Assembly: GCA_036250195.1 (NCBI GenBank)
Contig: JAVHZZ010000006.1
Location: 162,495,224 to 162,559,223 of the forward strand
Source: Mixophyes australis
Taxonomy: Eukaryota > Chordata > Amphibia > Anura > Limnodynastidae
DNA: 64,000 nt
Reading direction: 5' to 3'
Shown: piece by piece, positions 11,000 to 21,937 of the stretch
Layout: each line of letters opens with the position of its first letter
Position numbering within the stretch: the first letter of the stretch is position 1
Notes under the pieces: model-generated
The model's input: only the letters and a program-made list of their open reading frames with translations
Databases searched by the model: none
What the model was told of the DNA's origin: nothing
Translations under genes and position numbers: made by a program

Positions 11000-12960
11000 T
11001 GTAATATACACCCAAAAACGAGTGCTCAATTGCTAAGAGTCATTGATGAAGAGGAAGACAAGCAGGCTTGTCTGCAGAATTTGCAGGCAAATTATACTGC
11101 ATTATATAGGTAACACCCAAAGAGAAGAGCTCCATTGCTCCATTGCTAATTGTAATTGCTGAAATAGAAATAATAGGGCTGACAGTCTTGCTCTAAATCT
11201 GCAGTTACATTTTATTGTACCATAGCTCACTCAGAAACAGGAGAGGTGGCAGGGTTTAGTGCTAATCTTCCTCAAACAATACTAATTCATCCCACCATCA
11301 TAGAAGTCTGTGTAGTATGAAGTAATTGCCGTTAATGGCCTTCCAAATGTAATTAGTAGTTCATTTTAGGGCAGAGCTGTTACGATTTTTGGCCAATTCT
11401 TTTACAGCAGATCAAATATCAGAATGTTGTGCGGACTCATCTGCTTCATCACTGGGTGTCTTGGGAAAGCAATTTTTTTTACAACAAGCAGTTGCCAGAG
11501 AAACTGAAGGAGAAGATGTCTAAACAAGATGTTGATAGCTCTTGGATCCTTGCAAAGCAAATTAAATATTTAATCTACAATTAAAATATAGTTAACACAT
11601 TTACTTTGTTTTATTTCACACGCTAAATTTCTGTAGCTCCTTGTCAAAATGTATTATTAAGGCCAATACTTGACTCAAGCTAACCATGTCTGCACTCTCT
11701 TCACAGGTGACTACTTCGCTGGACTAAAGTACATTCCCCTCAAATGCTAGTCTTCTTGCAGCTGCTGCATTCTCCTACATGCTGTTACAGAAACCAGAAA
11801 TTTACCCTAAATTTTTCAGGACACAAACAGCATCTCCTGCATGTCATTTTTTAAAAGTTCTGTAACACCAAGTTGATTGTGTGAGCAAAACAGGAAATGT
11901 GATGGAATTCAACCCCGCTGTAATGCTTGAACAATATTGGGGTCGTAATCAGAAATGACATATCCTCAGGAGAGTCCAAGCAGGATTAGCCATCTTTCAA
12001 TGACATCCCTTAGTTTTTGTAACCGATTGTCAGCTGTATGCCTCTTAGTGAAGCCGCTGATACACAGAGTAGCCTACTTCACAAAAATGTGACGTACTTG
12101 GGTACATGCTGCTGCTGTCCCTGCTGGTGAAGGCGAATCACCATCCCAGTGGGCTGTCGCAGTCATATAATCTTTAGTTTGCCCAGTTCCGCTTGTCCAC
12201 ATATCTGTGGTTAAGTGTATAGTGGGTAGAATGCCATTTTGTAGCCCAATAATTACATTTTTAGGAACCATCAGGTACAGGTGGGTAATAGCTTTTCTAG
12301 TAAAATGGTACAGTGATGACATTTGCTAACAGGGACAAAACACCTCAATTAAATGTCTTAAACCAACTGTATTAATAGTGGACATTGGACGCAGATCTAA
12401 TACTAGCATAGTACCCAGGGCGTCTGTGATCCCCTTTTTGCGACTGGGTGATAGGTTTCATACTTGCTTCCTCTTGCAAAGGATTGTTTAACTGTAAATT
12501 GTTGCTTCTGGGGATATTGATGATAAATGTGTTGGGGGTGTTGTGTTGAATGCAGGTGTTGGGATGTAGATGAGAGAAGGGAGGTAGATGATGCTGGACT
12601 GCTTGTTGTTTTTTCTTTTAACCTAAGTTTCTGATTTTCCCAAAAGCTTTGCAAGAACTCGCTGAAAAATGACGTAACATGGATGAGGATCCCAGATGGT
12701 TAAGGTCCCTACCTCTACTGAGTGTGGCTTTAAAAATGCTACAAATGGCTAGACAACTGTTGTCAGGATTTGTGTACATATAATTCCACACTTAAGAGGT
12801 GCATTATTGGTCTTATGCCCAGGCATGACAATCGCCTTTTTCTTACCACTGGCAAGAACTGCAGCAATTTTTCTTTTAAAGTATATGAAAATCATATTGT
12901 GACCTAGGAGGTGGTCAAAATTGAATGGAAATTAGTGTTAGTGAGGTTAATAATAATGTA
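11000..12960 (-). pseudogene. hAT transposase relic, minus strand
   Basis: hAT transposases cut and paste DNA using an RNase H-like DDE core. On the minus strand, broken frames encode QSFARGSKYETYHPVAK (near 12420-12490) and then LTTDMWTSGTGQTKDYMTAT followed by AHWD (near 12130-12210). The latter is the conserved block around the first catalytic Asp of ZBED-like hAT proteins. A basic region near 12750-12900 sits where a BED finger is expected, but its zinc ligands are not clear. The C-terminal dimerisation domain is not recognisable. Stops and frameshifts are many. Terminal-type sequence follows at 13015-13138, so this is a dead element transcribed right to left. Confidence 0.75.
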
Positions 12961-13014
12961 GGTACAAAATAATACCTTAATTATGTTAGTTTAGCCAAAA
13001 AAAAAAATTCATAT

Positions 13015-13138
13015 TTTTAACAATTTGCAAAACAAAACCAAAACCAATACACGCAAGGCCGGTTTTGCCAAAACCAAAGCACAACTGTAATCCAGATCCA
13101 AAACCAAAACCAAAACATGGGGGTCAGTGAGCATCTCT
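13015..13138. mobile_element. right terminal region of the hAT element
   Basis: The segment ends ggtcagtgagcatctcta, whose complement starts TAGAGATG, close to the ends of the hAT element at 41794-43236. Subterminal repeats of the type ccaaaaccaaaacc (ggttttggttttgg on the minus strand) are also shared. The adjacent 12890-13000 is similar, in reverse, to about 41980-42070. The left end was not located. Confidence 0.6.
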
Positions 13139-14083
13139 AATTTATGCCAACAGAGCACTGTCGCAGCAGCCATTGTGGCCATCAGAAGCAACCCCAGGAG
13201 GAGTTGACCTATAATGTTGAGGGCCAGGAGGAGGTGTCCCTATATGTATCAATTCCCCCATTCCTGCTTAAACCTCCACTACATCAGCAGAAAGAAGAGG
13301 AGCCACATGTACTTGAGGAAGAATATAAGATATTTGAATGTAGTAAAATTGTTTAATTTTGTGTTACCAGCATAAAAGTGTTGTCACCTGAAACACCTTC
13401 AAAAATATGATTTACCCTAGACCTAGTCAAAGTTTTCTATCCAGAGGTGTCTGACATCATGAGAATACAAATTTTTGTAGGAAAACTAATCTCCCCTACA
13501 TGCAATATATATCTGCATGTGCCACCAATAACTCAAATTCCTCTGGATACCACTATGTTCAGCATAACATGAAACTTTGCCCAGATTTTCACTTAATGTA
13601 CCACTTGTAAACTCTATTGAGCTTGCAAAATGTGTGAACAAAGTCACCCATAGAATTAGCATATGCTTGATCAATATAGTAAGTGCAGTATTTTTAAATA
13701 TTTATTTTCCTCCAGCTGACAAAGAGCTGCTCAAATCTTCAAGCATCCAAGCCCCAGTTAGAAGCTGTCAGGCTTCATTATTCCACCCTGGCAATCCACT
13801 TCCCCTGCCCCCAATTATCTTACAACTGAACAAATGAAATGTGAAGAAATTGTTTAACAAAAAATATAAAAAAATATATATATAAGTTATAGACAGGTGG
13901 CAGACAAACTGATTTTGGCATTCGACTCAGATTGTGGAGCTTTGGGAGATGTGCTGCTTGAAGCAATGCAACCCAGGAAATATACTGTTTACTCAACTTT
14001 GGTTCTGGAACAATTTCAACTGAAGCAGTTTTATTGTGACCAGATTATACTGTTCTGGAAGTCAATGGAAAAGAATGAGATAA
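13139..14083. other. intergenic stretch, nothing recognised
   Basis: Short open frames (13144-13356, 13577-13837, 13897-14196) show no known motif. The last overlaps the start of the Tc1 element and is not coding. Confidence 0.4.
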
Positions 14084-14085
14084 TA

Positions 14086-15159
14086 CAGTCATGGCCAAAA
14101 GTTTTGCGAATGACACAAGTATTGGTTTTCATAAAGTTTGCTGCTTCAGTGTTTGTAAACCTTTTTGTCAGATGTTGCTATGGTATACTGAAGTAAAATT
14201 ACAAGCATTTCATAAGTGTCAAAGGCTTTTATTGAGAATTACATTAAGTTTATGCAAAGAGTCAGTATCTGCAGTGTTGACCCTTCTTTTTGAAGACTTC
14301 TGCAATTCGCCCTGGCATGCTGTCAATCAACTTCTGGGCCACATACTGACTGAAGGCCGCCCATTCTTGCCTAATCAATACTTGGAGTTTGTCAGAATTT
14401 GTGGGTTTCTTTTGTCCACCCGCCTCTTGAGGATTGACCACAAGTTTTCAATGGGATTAAGGTCTGCAGAGTTTCCTGGCCATGGACCCAAAATGACAAT
14501 GTTTTGATCCCTGAGTCACTTAGTTATCACTTTTGCCTTATGGCAAGGAGTTCCATCATGCTGGAAAAGGCATTGTTCGTCACCAAACTTTTCTTGGATG
14601 GTTGGGAGAAGTTGCTCTTGAAGGATGTTTTGGTATCATTCTTTATTCATGGCTGTGTTCTTAGGCAAAATTGTGAGTGAGCCCACTCTCTTGGCTGAAA
14701 AGCAACCCCGCACATGAATGGTCTCAGTATGCTTTACTGTTGGCATGACACAGGACTGATGGTAGCGCTCACCTTTCATTCTCCATGGTTAACAGAGGAA
14801 GAACAATGATTTCAAGCACCATCCTCCTTTTAAAGCTTCCAGTCTGTTATTCTAACTCAATCAGCATGACAGAGTGATCTCCAGCCTTGTCCTTGTCAAG
14901 ACTCTCACCTGTGTTAACAAGAGAATCACTGACCTGATGTCAGCCGGTCCTTTTGTGGCAGGACTGAAACACAGTGGAAATGTTATTTTATAGGATAAAG
15001 TTCATTGTCATGGCAAAGAGGGACTTTGAAATTAATTGCAATTCGGCTGATCACTCTTCATGACATTCTAGAGTATTTGCAAATTGCCGTCAAAACTGAG
15101 GCAGCAGACTTTGTGAAAAATAATATTTGTGTCATTCTCAAAACTTTTGGCCATGACTG
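14086..15159 (-). mobile_element. Tc1-like DNA transposon, internally deleted, transposase on minus strand
   Basis: The termini cagtcatggccaaaagtttt (left) and its complement (right) form a near-perfect inverted repeat flanked by TA at 14084-14085 and 15160-15161, the Tc1/mariner target. On the minus strand broken frames encode PTVKHTETIHVRGCFS, then CLFQHDGTPCHKAKVITK (second catalytic Asp), then GPWPGNSADLNPIENLWS (third acidic residue). The segment joining the DNA-binding half to the catalytic half is missing near 14788-14800, and stops are present. The element is about 1.07 kb against about 1.6 kb for full-length family members, so it cannot make its own transposase. Confidence 0.92.
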
Positions 15160-15161
15160 TA

Positions 15162-16344
15162 CATCTGTAGAAAATGTTCACTACATGGCTAAGAATAACC
15201 TTCAGGAAAAATAAGTTGAGTGCGTGCCAAACACATGCATTTTAACAAAAACTTGAAACTTCTGCTGCAGACGTCAAGTAAAACAGTTATTGTCTAGCAC
15301 TGTTTCATTTTGAATGTAGAAAGGAAATCTTTGGCCATGCCACATTGTGGCCCTGAAGTGGTAGAACTCTCTGCTGCTGAGGACTATGTGGTTGAGGCAG
15401 AGACTACAGACAAGGAAAGCAAGAGGAGGGACAGGAGAGCAGACAACAACATGACAGCGTGGATCACACAAATCACAAGGCTCAGAGGGTTAAAACAGAG
15501 CTTGCAAAGGAAGTGCATGATGCCACAATGGCTATACATTTTCAGTTTACTGTCACAAATTCTAGTAACTTATAGTAACCTCAGGCTATTCAGAAGGAGA
15601 TGGGAGAAAAGGGAGACAGTGGTTGCAGCTTCTGCTCCCTCTGTCATTGGGAAAGGAGTGGAAATGTGGGTAGAAACCAAATCTGCCCTTCCTTCCACCC
15701 TTCCTGGTTGTTCTGTGTACCAGGCAAAGTGTTGCTAATTCGCAAAGTGAATAAACCTCTTTTGAGAGGTTGAGATTATTGCGTCAGGGTTTTCTTTCTC
15801 TAGTGGTGGAGGATGTGGTAATATAATCACTGCCCTCTGGAGGTCTGTGTTACATGAGGTAGCATAACTCATGCTCATCTAAAGATTTCCAGACAAAAAC
15901 AGTATGTCTGCTCTGTGTCTCTTTCATTATTCTTATGTAAGTGCTCGGAGGATTCAAACGGAGCGTGAGAAGGGAAGTGTATGACATAATTTCCATTACA
16001 CATTTACATTTTCACAAGGGCATTTCACTAGGTGCCGTTAAAGAAGTTTCTCTTTAAAAGAGTAGTAACAATTATTAGTCCCAGCTATCCAGTTTCCCAA
16101 TGTGTAGAAATTGGCACACTGCCATGTGCATGGGGGCCATCTTGCATCTAAACTCATGTGATCTTCTAAAGCGCCACAGAATCTGCTGGTGCTATATAAA
16201 TAAATGTTAATGTTGATGATGAGAGACTTATGTCAATTACTGTGGATAAAAACACTACACACCTCAGTATACTTTTGCAGAAAGGTTTAATTGATTATTA
16301 AAACATATGATGATAAAAGTGGTGGCCTGAGAAAAGACACTTTG
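15162..16344. other. intergenic stretch with a 142-codon unknown ORF and an L2/SINE tail
   Basis: A plus-strand frame at 15310-15738 (142 codons) has basic and acidic patches but no motif I know; its opposite strand is also partly open, and I give it little weight as a gene. At about 16150-16225 the sequence aaagcgccacagaatctgct, then ggtgctatataaataaatg, is a diverged copy of the tail of the V-SINE/L2 repeats. Confidence 0.45.
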
Positions 16345-16517
16345 GGCTAGATTTACTAAGCTGCAGGTTTGAAAAAGTGGGGATGTTGCCAATAGCAACC
16401 AATCAGGATCTAGCTGTCATTTTGTAGAAGGTACTAAATAAATTAAAGCTAGAATCTGATTGGTTGCTATAGGCAACATCCCCACTTTTTCAAACCCGCA
16501 GCTTAGTAAATCTAGCC
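16345..16517. mobile_element. palindromic MITE, copy 1
   Basis: Nearly the whole 173 bp is one inverted repeat: ggctagatttactaagctgc at the left is mirrored at the right, with gtttgaaaaagtggggatgt inside both arms. ctttg flanks it at 16340-16344 and 16518-16522 as a 5-bp direct repeat. It has no coding capacity. Relatives lie at 49137-49309 and about 60876-60985. The superfamily cannot be decided from this alone. Confidence 0.8.
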
Positions 16518-16522
16518 CTTTG

Positions 16523-17605
16523 TCAGGTATGGTCACAAATCGGAAACCCTATAGAGGTAAGGCGTGTAGCCATACAGACTGAAATAGGAAGATACTACAA
16601 TCAGATAGGATTGAAGAGTTTATGAGTGACTGATCAAGAAAACCAAATGGAACCATCCATTTCTGCAATTAATTAAATGGCACCTATGATTTTGACACAT
16701 ACCCAATGCCAATGCCAAGGGCTGAGCAGTTAGTTAAGAATAGGTTTTTTTTCCAGCTTCAAGTTATCGGATATTTTGTAGTCTTTAACATATACCAAAT
16801 TAGCCTTTGTCTATGCTTGGGAACATCAGGAATACATCTGAGCAAGAAGCAATTTGATAGCGATTATAGCATTCGAACCTGCGCAATGCTTCACACAGTC
16901 AGACTATATGTGGGACAAGTTGCCATCCTCTCCACACTGCCTCACAATAAAGATTACAATCATTTCAGAATATTGTATGCTATTTCACTGGACCCATCTA
17001 CCATCTATAGTACACCTTGGCGACACTCTCCATTATCTGCACATAAATAGAGCGTGTTGCTATGTTTGCTTACTATTGAATTGTATTGTCTTTGTTGCTT
17101 ACAAATATTATACATACTGGATCTTTTGAATAAACAGAAGAACTGGTTTCAAAGACATTGTCATTTTTACTGGAGTGCTGTTCTATAACAAAGTATGATA
17201 TTGTTATTATTGAAGTCTCTGCATATTCCACCCCAGGGTCAGTTTATTTAGAAAGTTTCTAGTTATAATTATTGGTGAGCTTCTTATTGTGAGAAAGCAA
17301 TAATAGCAGCTTTATATTCATAAACCCTTGAAACTTTAAATGTAGATATTTTTGTCTAGATGGTTTACAGATGTTTATTTTAGAAAGAGATGGAGATTGA
17401 AGTGACAAAACAGATGTTTCCCCTTGAGTGTCACATGGCATAGTACAAAGAACTATGCCAAGTTTATGTGTTGGGACTGATACTTGTGCAATGTACTTAC
17501 CGTTTAGTTAATTCACTGTAAATGGAAATGATCACAAATGTCTTAAGTGATAATTATTTCAAATCTATGAAATGTATAATTAACAGTCTTCCTATGAATG
17601 ATGGA
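16523..17605. other. intergenic stretch, nothing recognised
   Basis: AT-rich sequence. Overlapping short frames at 16706-17129 show no motif, and no repeat boundaries were found. Confidence 0.4.
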
Positions 17606-17905
17606 CCTGATTCATTAAGTAAAGTTAAGCAAAAGGAAGTAAGGCGAAACCATGTTGTATTGTAGGGGGAGGTACATTTAAAATGTTAAGGCATTTGGGG
17701 CAGGACATGTCCTAGTCCTAGATCAACTTTAAAAATCATTGTACAAATAAGCTATCAAGTATTTGTGTGCTACATGCTACACTATTTTCCTTATGTGCAA
17801 AATAATAACCTAATGTGCACTCCTTGCATTCTAACATGGTGTTGTCCAGAAAACTTGAGTAAGAAAACTTACTCATTTTTTTTTAACTTTCCCTAATGAA
17901 TCAGG
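17606..17905. mobile_element. small inverted-repeat element (MITE-like, 300 bp)
   Basis: The left end cctgattcattaagtaaagt is mirrored by the right end ctttccctaatgaatcagg, an imperfect terminal inverted repeat of about 23 bp. atgatg occurs just outside both ends but is not exactly adjacent, so the target duplication is uncertain. Non-coding. Confidence 0.6.
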
Positions 17906-18021
17906 CATGATGTCTTTAAATATCATTAATAAGCAGAAAAGGAGGTGTGGTACTTATTTTCAAATAAAAGTCCACTATAGAACAATGTATATGCATACAC
18001 ATACATTGGTGTTTGTTAAGC

Positions 18022-18437
18022 TAGGTACACACTACAGAATTTTCACCAACTTTTTATGCTGATCGATTTTACATGCGATCGATGTTCCGATCGCTCGGTT
18101 CATGGACTGCATACACACTAGCCTTGTTTAGGGCGATAAAGGGAAGAGCAGACGTCCCTTTAGCGACTTTTTACAGCCATGTTGTCGTGAGCAATGACTG
18201 TAATTTCGTACTCACTGTTGTGGATTGGTCAGAAGTTTTTACACACTACACAACGGAAACGATATTGGAACGAAAATATTAAACGGTACGACCAACCAAA
18301 TGAGGCGACAATCGTCCATTTGTGCAGACTTTCGACCATCGTGTCACTGCACACACTGACCCGACTTTTGAACGAGCGGTCATATGTCGGCTGATTTAGC
18401 CGATTATTGGATGAAAACTGTGTAGTGTGTACCTAGC
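18022..18437. mobile_element. TTAA-flanked MITE (416 bp)
   Basis: The ends gctaggtacacactac and gtagtgtgtacctagc are perfect inverted repeats, each bordered by TTAA (18018-18021 and 18438-18441). TTAA is the piggyBac target, so a non-autonomous piggyBac relative is the simplest reading. The two open frames inside (around 18073-18394) are not transposase-like. Confidence 0.75.
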
Positions 18438-18541
18438 TTAAGTAATTGCACTTATCATGTCTGTAGTCACATTAAACAGAGGTGTTTCCTGGTGTTCAAT
18501 AGATATGTTAATTAGCCTATTTAGTAATAAGGCAGTGCATC

Positions 18542-20351
18542 CAGGGCCTGATCAACCACTAGGCTGACCAGGCTGCAGCCTGGGGCGCTGGGTCCCGGGG
18601 GGCGCTGCACTGTGGGTATTTTTTTTTTTAAAATTTTTTTTTTTTTTTAAATTTTTTTTTTTTTTTACAAAATTTTTTTTTTTTCTTCATTCATTTTTTT
18701 TTTCGGGGTGGGGGAGGGGGGGGGGTCGCCGCTGGGGATCGCCGCGGGGGGGGGGGGGGGGGGGATCGCCGCGGGGGGGTGGAGGGCTCGACGATCAAAA
18801 GCATTGGTGGTCAGTGGTTAGCAACACACAGCCAATCGCCAGGCTGCCTGTTGCTGTGCAGCAGACAGGAAGCAGGACGTCTTCACTTCCTATCTGCTGA
18901 TCTGAGGAGAGGAGCGACGCTGGCACAACTACAGGTAAGTGAAGGGGGGAACTGCCCTGCATATCTATAGGGAGGGGGGGAACTGCCCTGCATATCTATA
19001 GGGAGGGGGGGGGAACTGCCCTGCATATCTATAGGGAGGGGGGGGGAACTGCCCTGCATATCTATAGGGAGGGGGGGGAACTGCCCTGCATATCTATAAG
19101 GAGGGAACTGCCCTGCATATCTATAGGGAGGGGGGGGGGACTGCCCTGCATATCTATAGGGAGGGGGGGAACTGCCCTGCATATCTATAGGGAGGGGGGG
19201 AACTGCCCTGCATATCTATAGGGAGGGGGGGAACTGCCCTGCATATCTATAGGGAGGGGGGGGGAACTGCCTTGCATATCTATAGGGAGGGGGGGGGAAC
19301 TGCCCTGCATATCTATAAGGAGGGGGGGGAACTGCCCTGCATATCTATAGGGAGGGGGAGAACTGCCCTGCATATCTATAGGGAGGGGGAACTGCCCTGC
19401 ATATCTATAGGAAGGGGGGGAACTACCCTGCATATCTATAGGGAGGGGGGGGAACTACCCTGCATATCTATAGGGAGGGGGGGGACTACCCTGCATATCT
19501 ATAGGGAGGGAGAGGGGGGACTGTCATGCATATGTATAGGGAGGGAGAGGGGGGACTGTCATACAAATCTATAGGGTGGGAGGGGGGGGCTGCCATGAAA
19601 ATCTATAGGGAGGTAGAGAGGTTGATATGTATGAAGGAGGGCAGAGGAGGGGGGCTGATATATGTGACTGGGGGAGTTTTGATGTGACGGGGGGGGGGAT
19701 AGCTAGCTAGCAGAGTGGAGGTAAGGAAAATAGCTGCAAGGGGGATGGATGCAGGGTGGGAGGTAAAGAAAATGGCTGCACCAGGGGTTAAGGAAAATGG
19801 CTGTGCGGGGGGGGGGGGGGGTTGTGGTTAAGGAAAATGGCTGCAGGGGGTATTTAAAAAATAGAGCAGCTTTGGGGGGCAGAATCTCATGATTGTGTGG
19901 TGGTCACATGGGTGGTCTCAGCAATCACTAGAATACTAAATATTAGTGAGATGGGGCTGGTAGAGGTTTGTATTTGATTGACAACAAATATTCAGATATT
20001 GCTTATATATGCCTGTCCAATGGGGTACTTTTAGCTGGCCATAATGGAGTGTTTTGTTTTAACTAAAGGGCCTAATCATTCAGGGTTTGCATTATAATAC
20101 ATTTTTGCATTTTAAAAAAAGGACGCCAACTTTCCAGAAGCCAGCGAGAGGATAACAAAGTTGCAAGAGAGAAGAGCAAGGACAGGTAAGAGATAATGGC
20201 ACAATCTGTCTAAATTTGAATGCTGGAGAATACACCTGAACATTCATATTCAGGAGTGTTCCTATACACCTATATATTCGGAGGAGGGGGGGGGGGGGGG
20301 GCGCTGCGGCCGTATTAGCCTAGGGCGGCCAGAACCCTTAATCAGGCCCTG
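18542..20351. mobile_element. non-autonomous hAT-like element carrying a minisatellite (1810 bp)
   Basis: The ends CAGGGCCTGATCAACC and TTAATCAGGCCCTG are inverted repeats. They are flanked by a perfect 8-bp duplication agtgcatc at 18534-18541 and 20352-20359, the hAT signature. The interior is not coding: a T-rich run (18617-18700), G runs (18710-18780, 19805-19820, 20285-20302) and a long G-rich tandem array. A sibling with the same ends is at 35363-36017. Confidence 0.85.
18946..19614 (+). repeat. G-rich minisatellite, about 32-bp unit, 21 copies
   Basis: Units read aactgccctgcatatctata then gggaggggggg, with the length of the G run varying. I count 19 clear copies plus two diverged copies at the right end. 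Both strands show long repetitive open frames (for example repeated YRYAGQFPP on the minus strand), which are artefacts of the repeat. Runs of seven or more G make quadruplex formation possible. Confidence 0.93.
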
Positions 20352-20359
20352 AGTGCATC

Positions 20360-21671
20360 TCTACTAATTAAATAATCTAATGGAGGACAGAGGAGCAAAT
20401 TTGTATGCATTAACTGGCTTTGAGCATGATTGTAGAGCTTGTACACAACATTGGTTCATTTTTACAACCAGGAGACTGTAAGGTTTTTCTATGGAACACA
20501 GTTAAAGCATGTTGTGTGCGTTGATGTGTGCAAAAAAAAAAAGTAATAATGGAATAAATAGGTGGACATATATTTTATCTCATAAGGGTGTGGGGCTCAC
20601 AAAAAATTAAAACGTACAAGTCAACAATACAATCTACATAGTTTGTTTCTTATAAGTCAAATGTAGATGAGCCGGTTAGAAAATTTGGAGGTTTAATGAA
20701 AATGGATGTGAGGTTTTATGAGAAAATGAAAGACTGGTGGGGTTAAATGGCGAATATTAGGCCAGAGTCTACAATTGTACTTGCGATCCATTAAGGAGCA
20801 AACTAATACATTTATGAAGGGAATTTTTAGATGGATTTACACCCAAAATTATGTTTATAAGACTATTAGGTAGTCTGTTTGTGACATGACGGAATTCTAC
20901 GCCCACCTTTTTATACCTCCCTAGACCAGTCATTAAATTACTTTCAGTAGGTATTGCACTTTTCAGTAAGTCCATTACTTTTTTCCATGGGAATGCAAGC
21001 GCCGCCTCCGCACAGACATTAGGTGTGAGAGGCGGCTGCCTGTGATGTCCCAATTGTCGCAACGGGACACTTTCCACTATTGCCGGCTGCTGCACGAGCA
21101 TGCGCAGCTAGTCTTGCATACCGTTGCTAGGCAACGGGACGCCATACGACTTCCAGTCAGCAGCCAGCGTCTCTGACCACCGCAAACTGGTGGGATGGGA
21201 TTACTATACCAAATTCAGTATAGCGACTAACAATCAGCTTTTGAACAGGATCCTGTTTTTGACAAACGCCCATATTGCCTCAAGTATTTTTTAATACACA
21301 CTACACATACAAAACACAATTTTTTTTAAACCAATATTTCACCTTGTTTCTGAAAATATCCTTGTTTTTTTTAATTAAAATAATAAAATATAACTTTTTA
21401 TCAATATCATTTATCTAGGGACTGGAGTGCCTCTGTTGTTTTTCATTCTCTCTCTACCTTTCCCTTGTGGGGATCCCTGGTGAACACGGGGGGTGCATTA
21501 GACTCTGCGCCTCCTTGCTCAGCTGCGCTAATACCAGCTAGTAACTTCCTCACAGATCGTGAGAGGGAAAATTTGATTTACTTGTGCTTTGTGCAGGGTA
21601 AAATAACTATACAATATATCTAAAACCAAATATTCATTTTCAAACTCCTGTATGTCCATGTGTAAATAAGT
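20360..21671. other. intergenic stretch with a CpG-richer patch and an X-box-like palindrome
   Basis: Mostly AT-rich and non-coding. Positions about 20990-21180 are richer in CpG than their surroundings and contain gttgctaggcaac at 21123-21135, a near match to the RFX-factor X-box palindrome. No transcript start, exon or TATA arrangement can be shown. Confidence 0.35.
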
Positions 21672-21679
21672 TTGAACTG

Positions 21680-21931
21680 CATACCTCAAAGCTGCCTGAC
21701 TGAGATGGGACAGCGCTCTGTCCTACCATCCCAATCAGGACCGCTTTGTCCCATAGGTAGGAAATTTGGGAGGTATGTATCATTCATTTATGCCCCCGGG
21801 TTTGAAAGGGAGTTTAAGGCAGCCAAGTGCTTCAAAAGGGATAGGCACATCCTAGGGGTATGGTCACTCCCACCTTGTGACATAGCCACGCCCCCGTCCC
21901 ACTGTCAGAGTGATAAATGTTGGGAGGTATG
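21680..21931. mobile_element. small inverted-repeat element (252 bp)
   Basis: The left end catacctcaaagc and right end tgttgggaggtatg share an inverted catacctc block, and an internal ttgggaggtatg occurs at 21766-21777. gaactg flanks it at 21674-21679 and 21932-21937. The 6-bp duplication would be unusual for hAT, so either the family differs or the flanks have changed. Non-coding. Confidence 0.6.
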
Positions 21932-21937
21932 GAACTG

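Noticed and set aside
18883..19574. Proline-rich and glycine-rich repeat proteins on both strands
   Set aside because: They arise from the G-rich minisatellite. Frame and length depend on G-run number, and there is no start or splice context.
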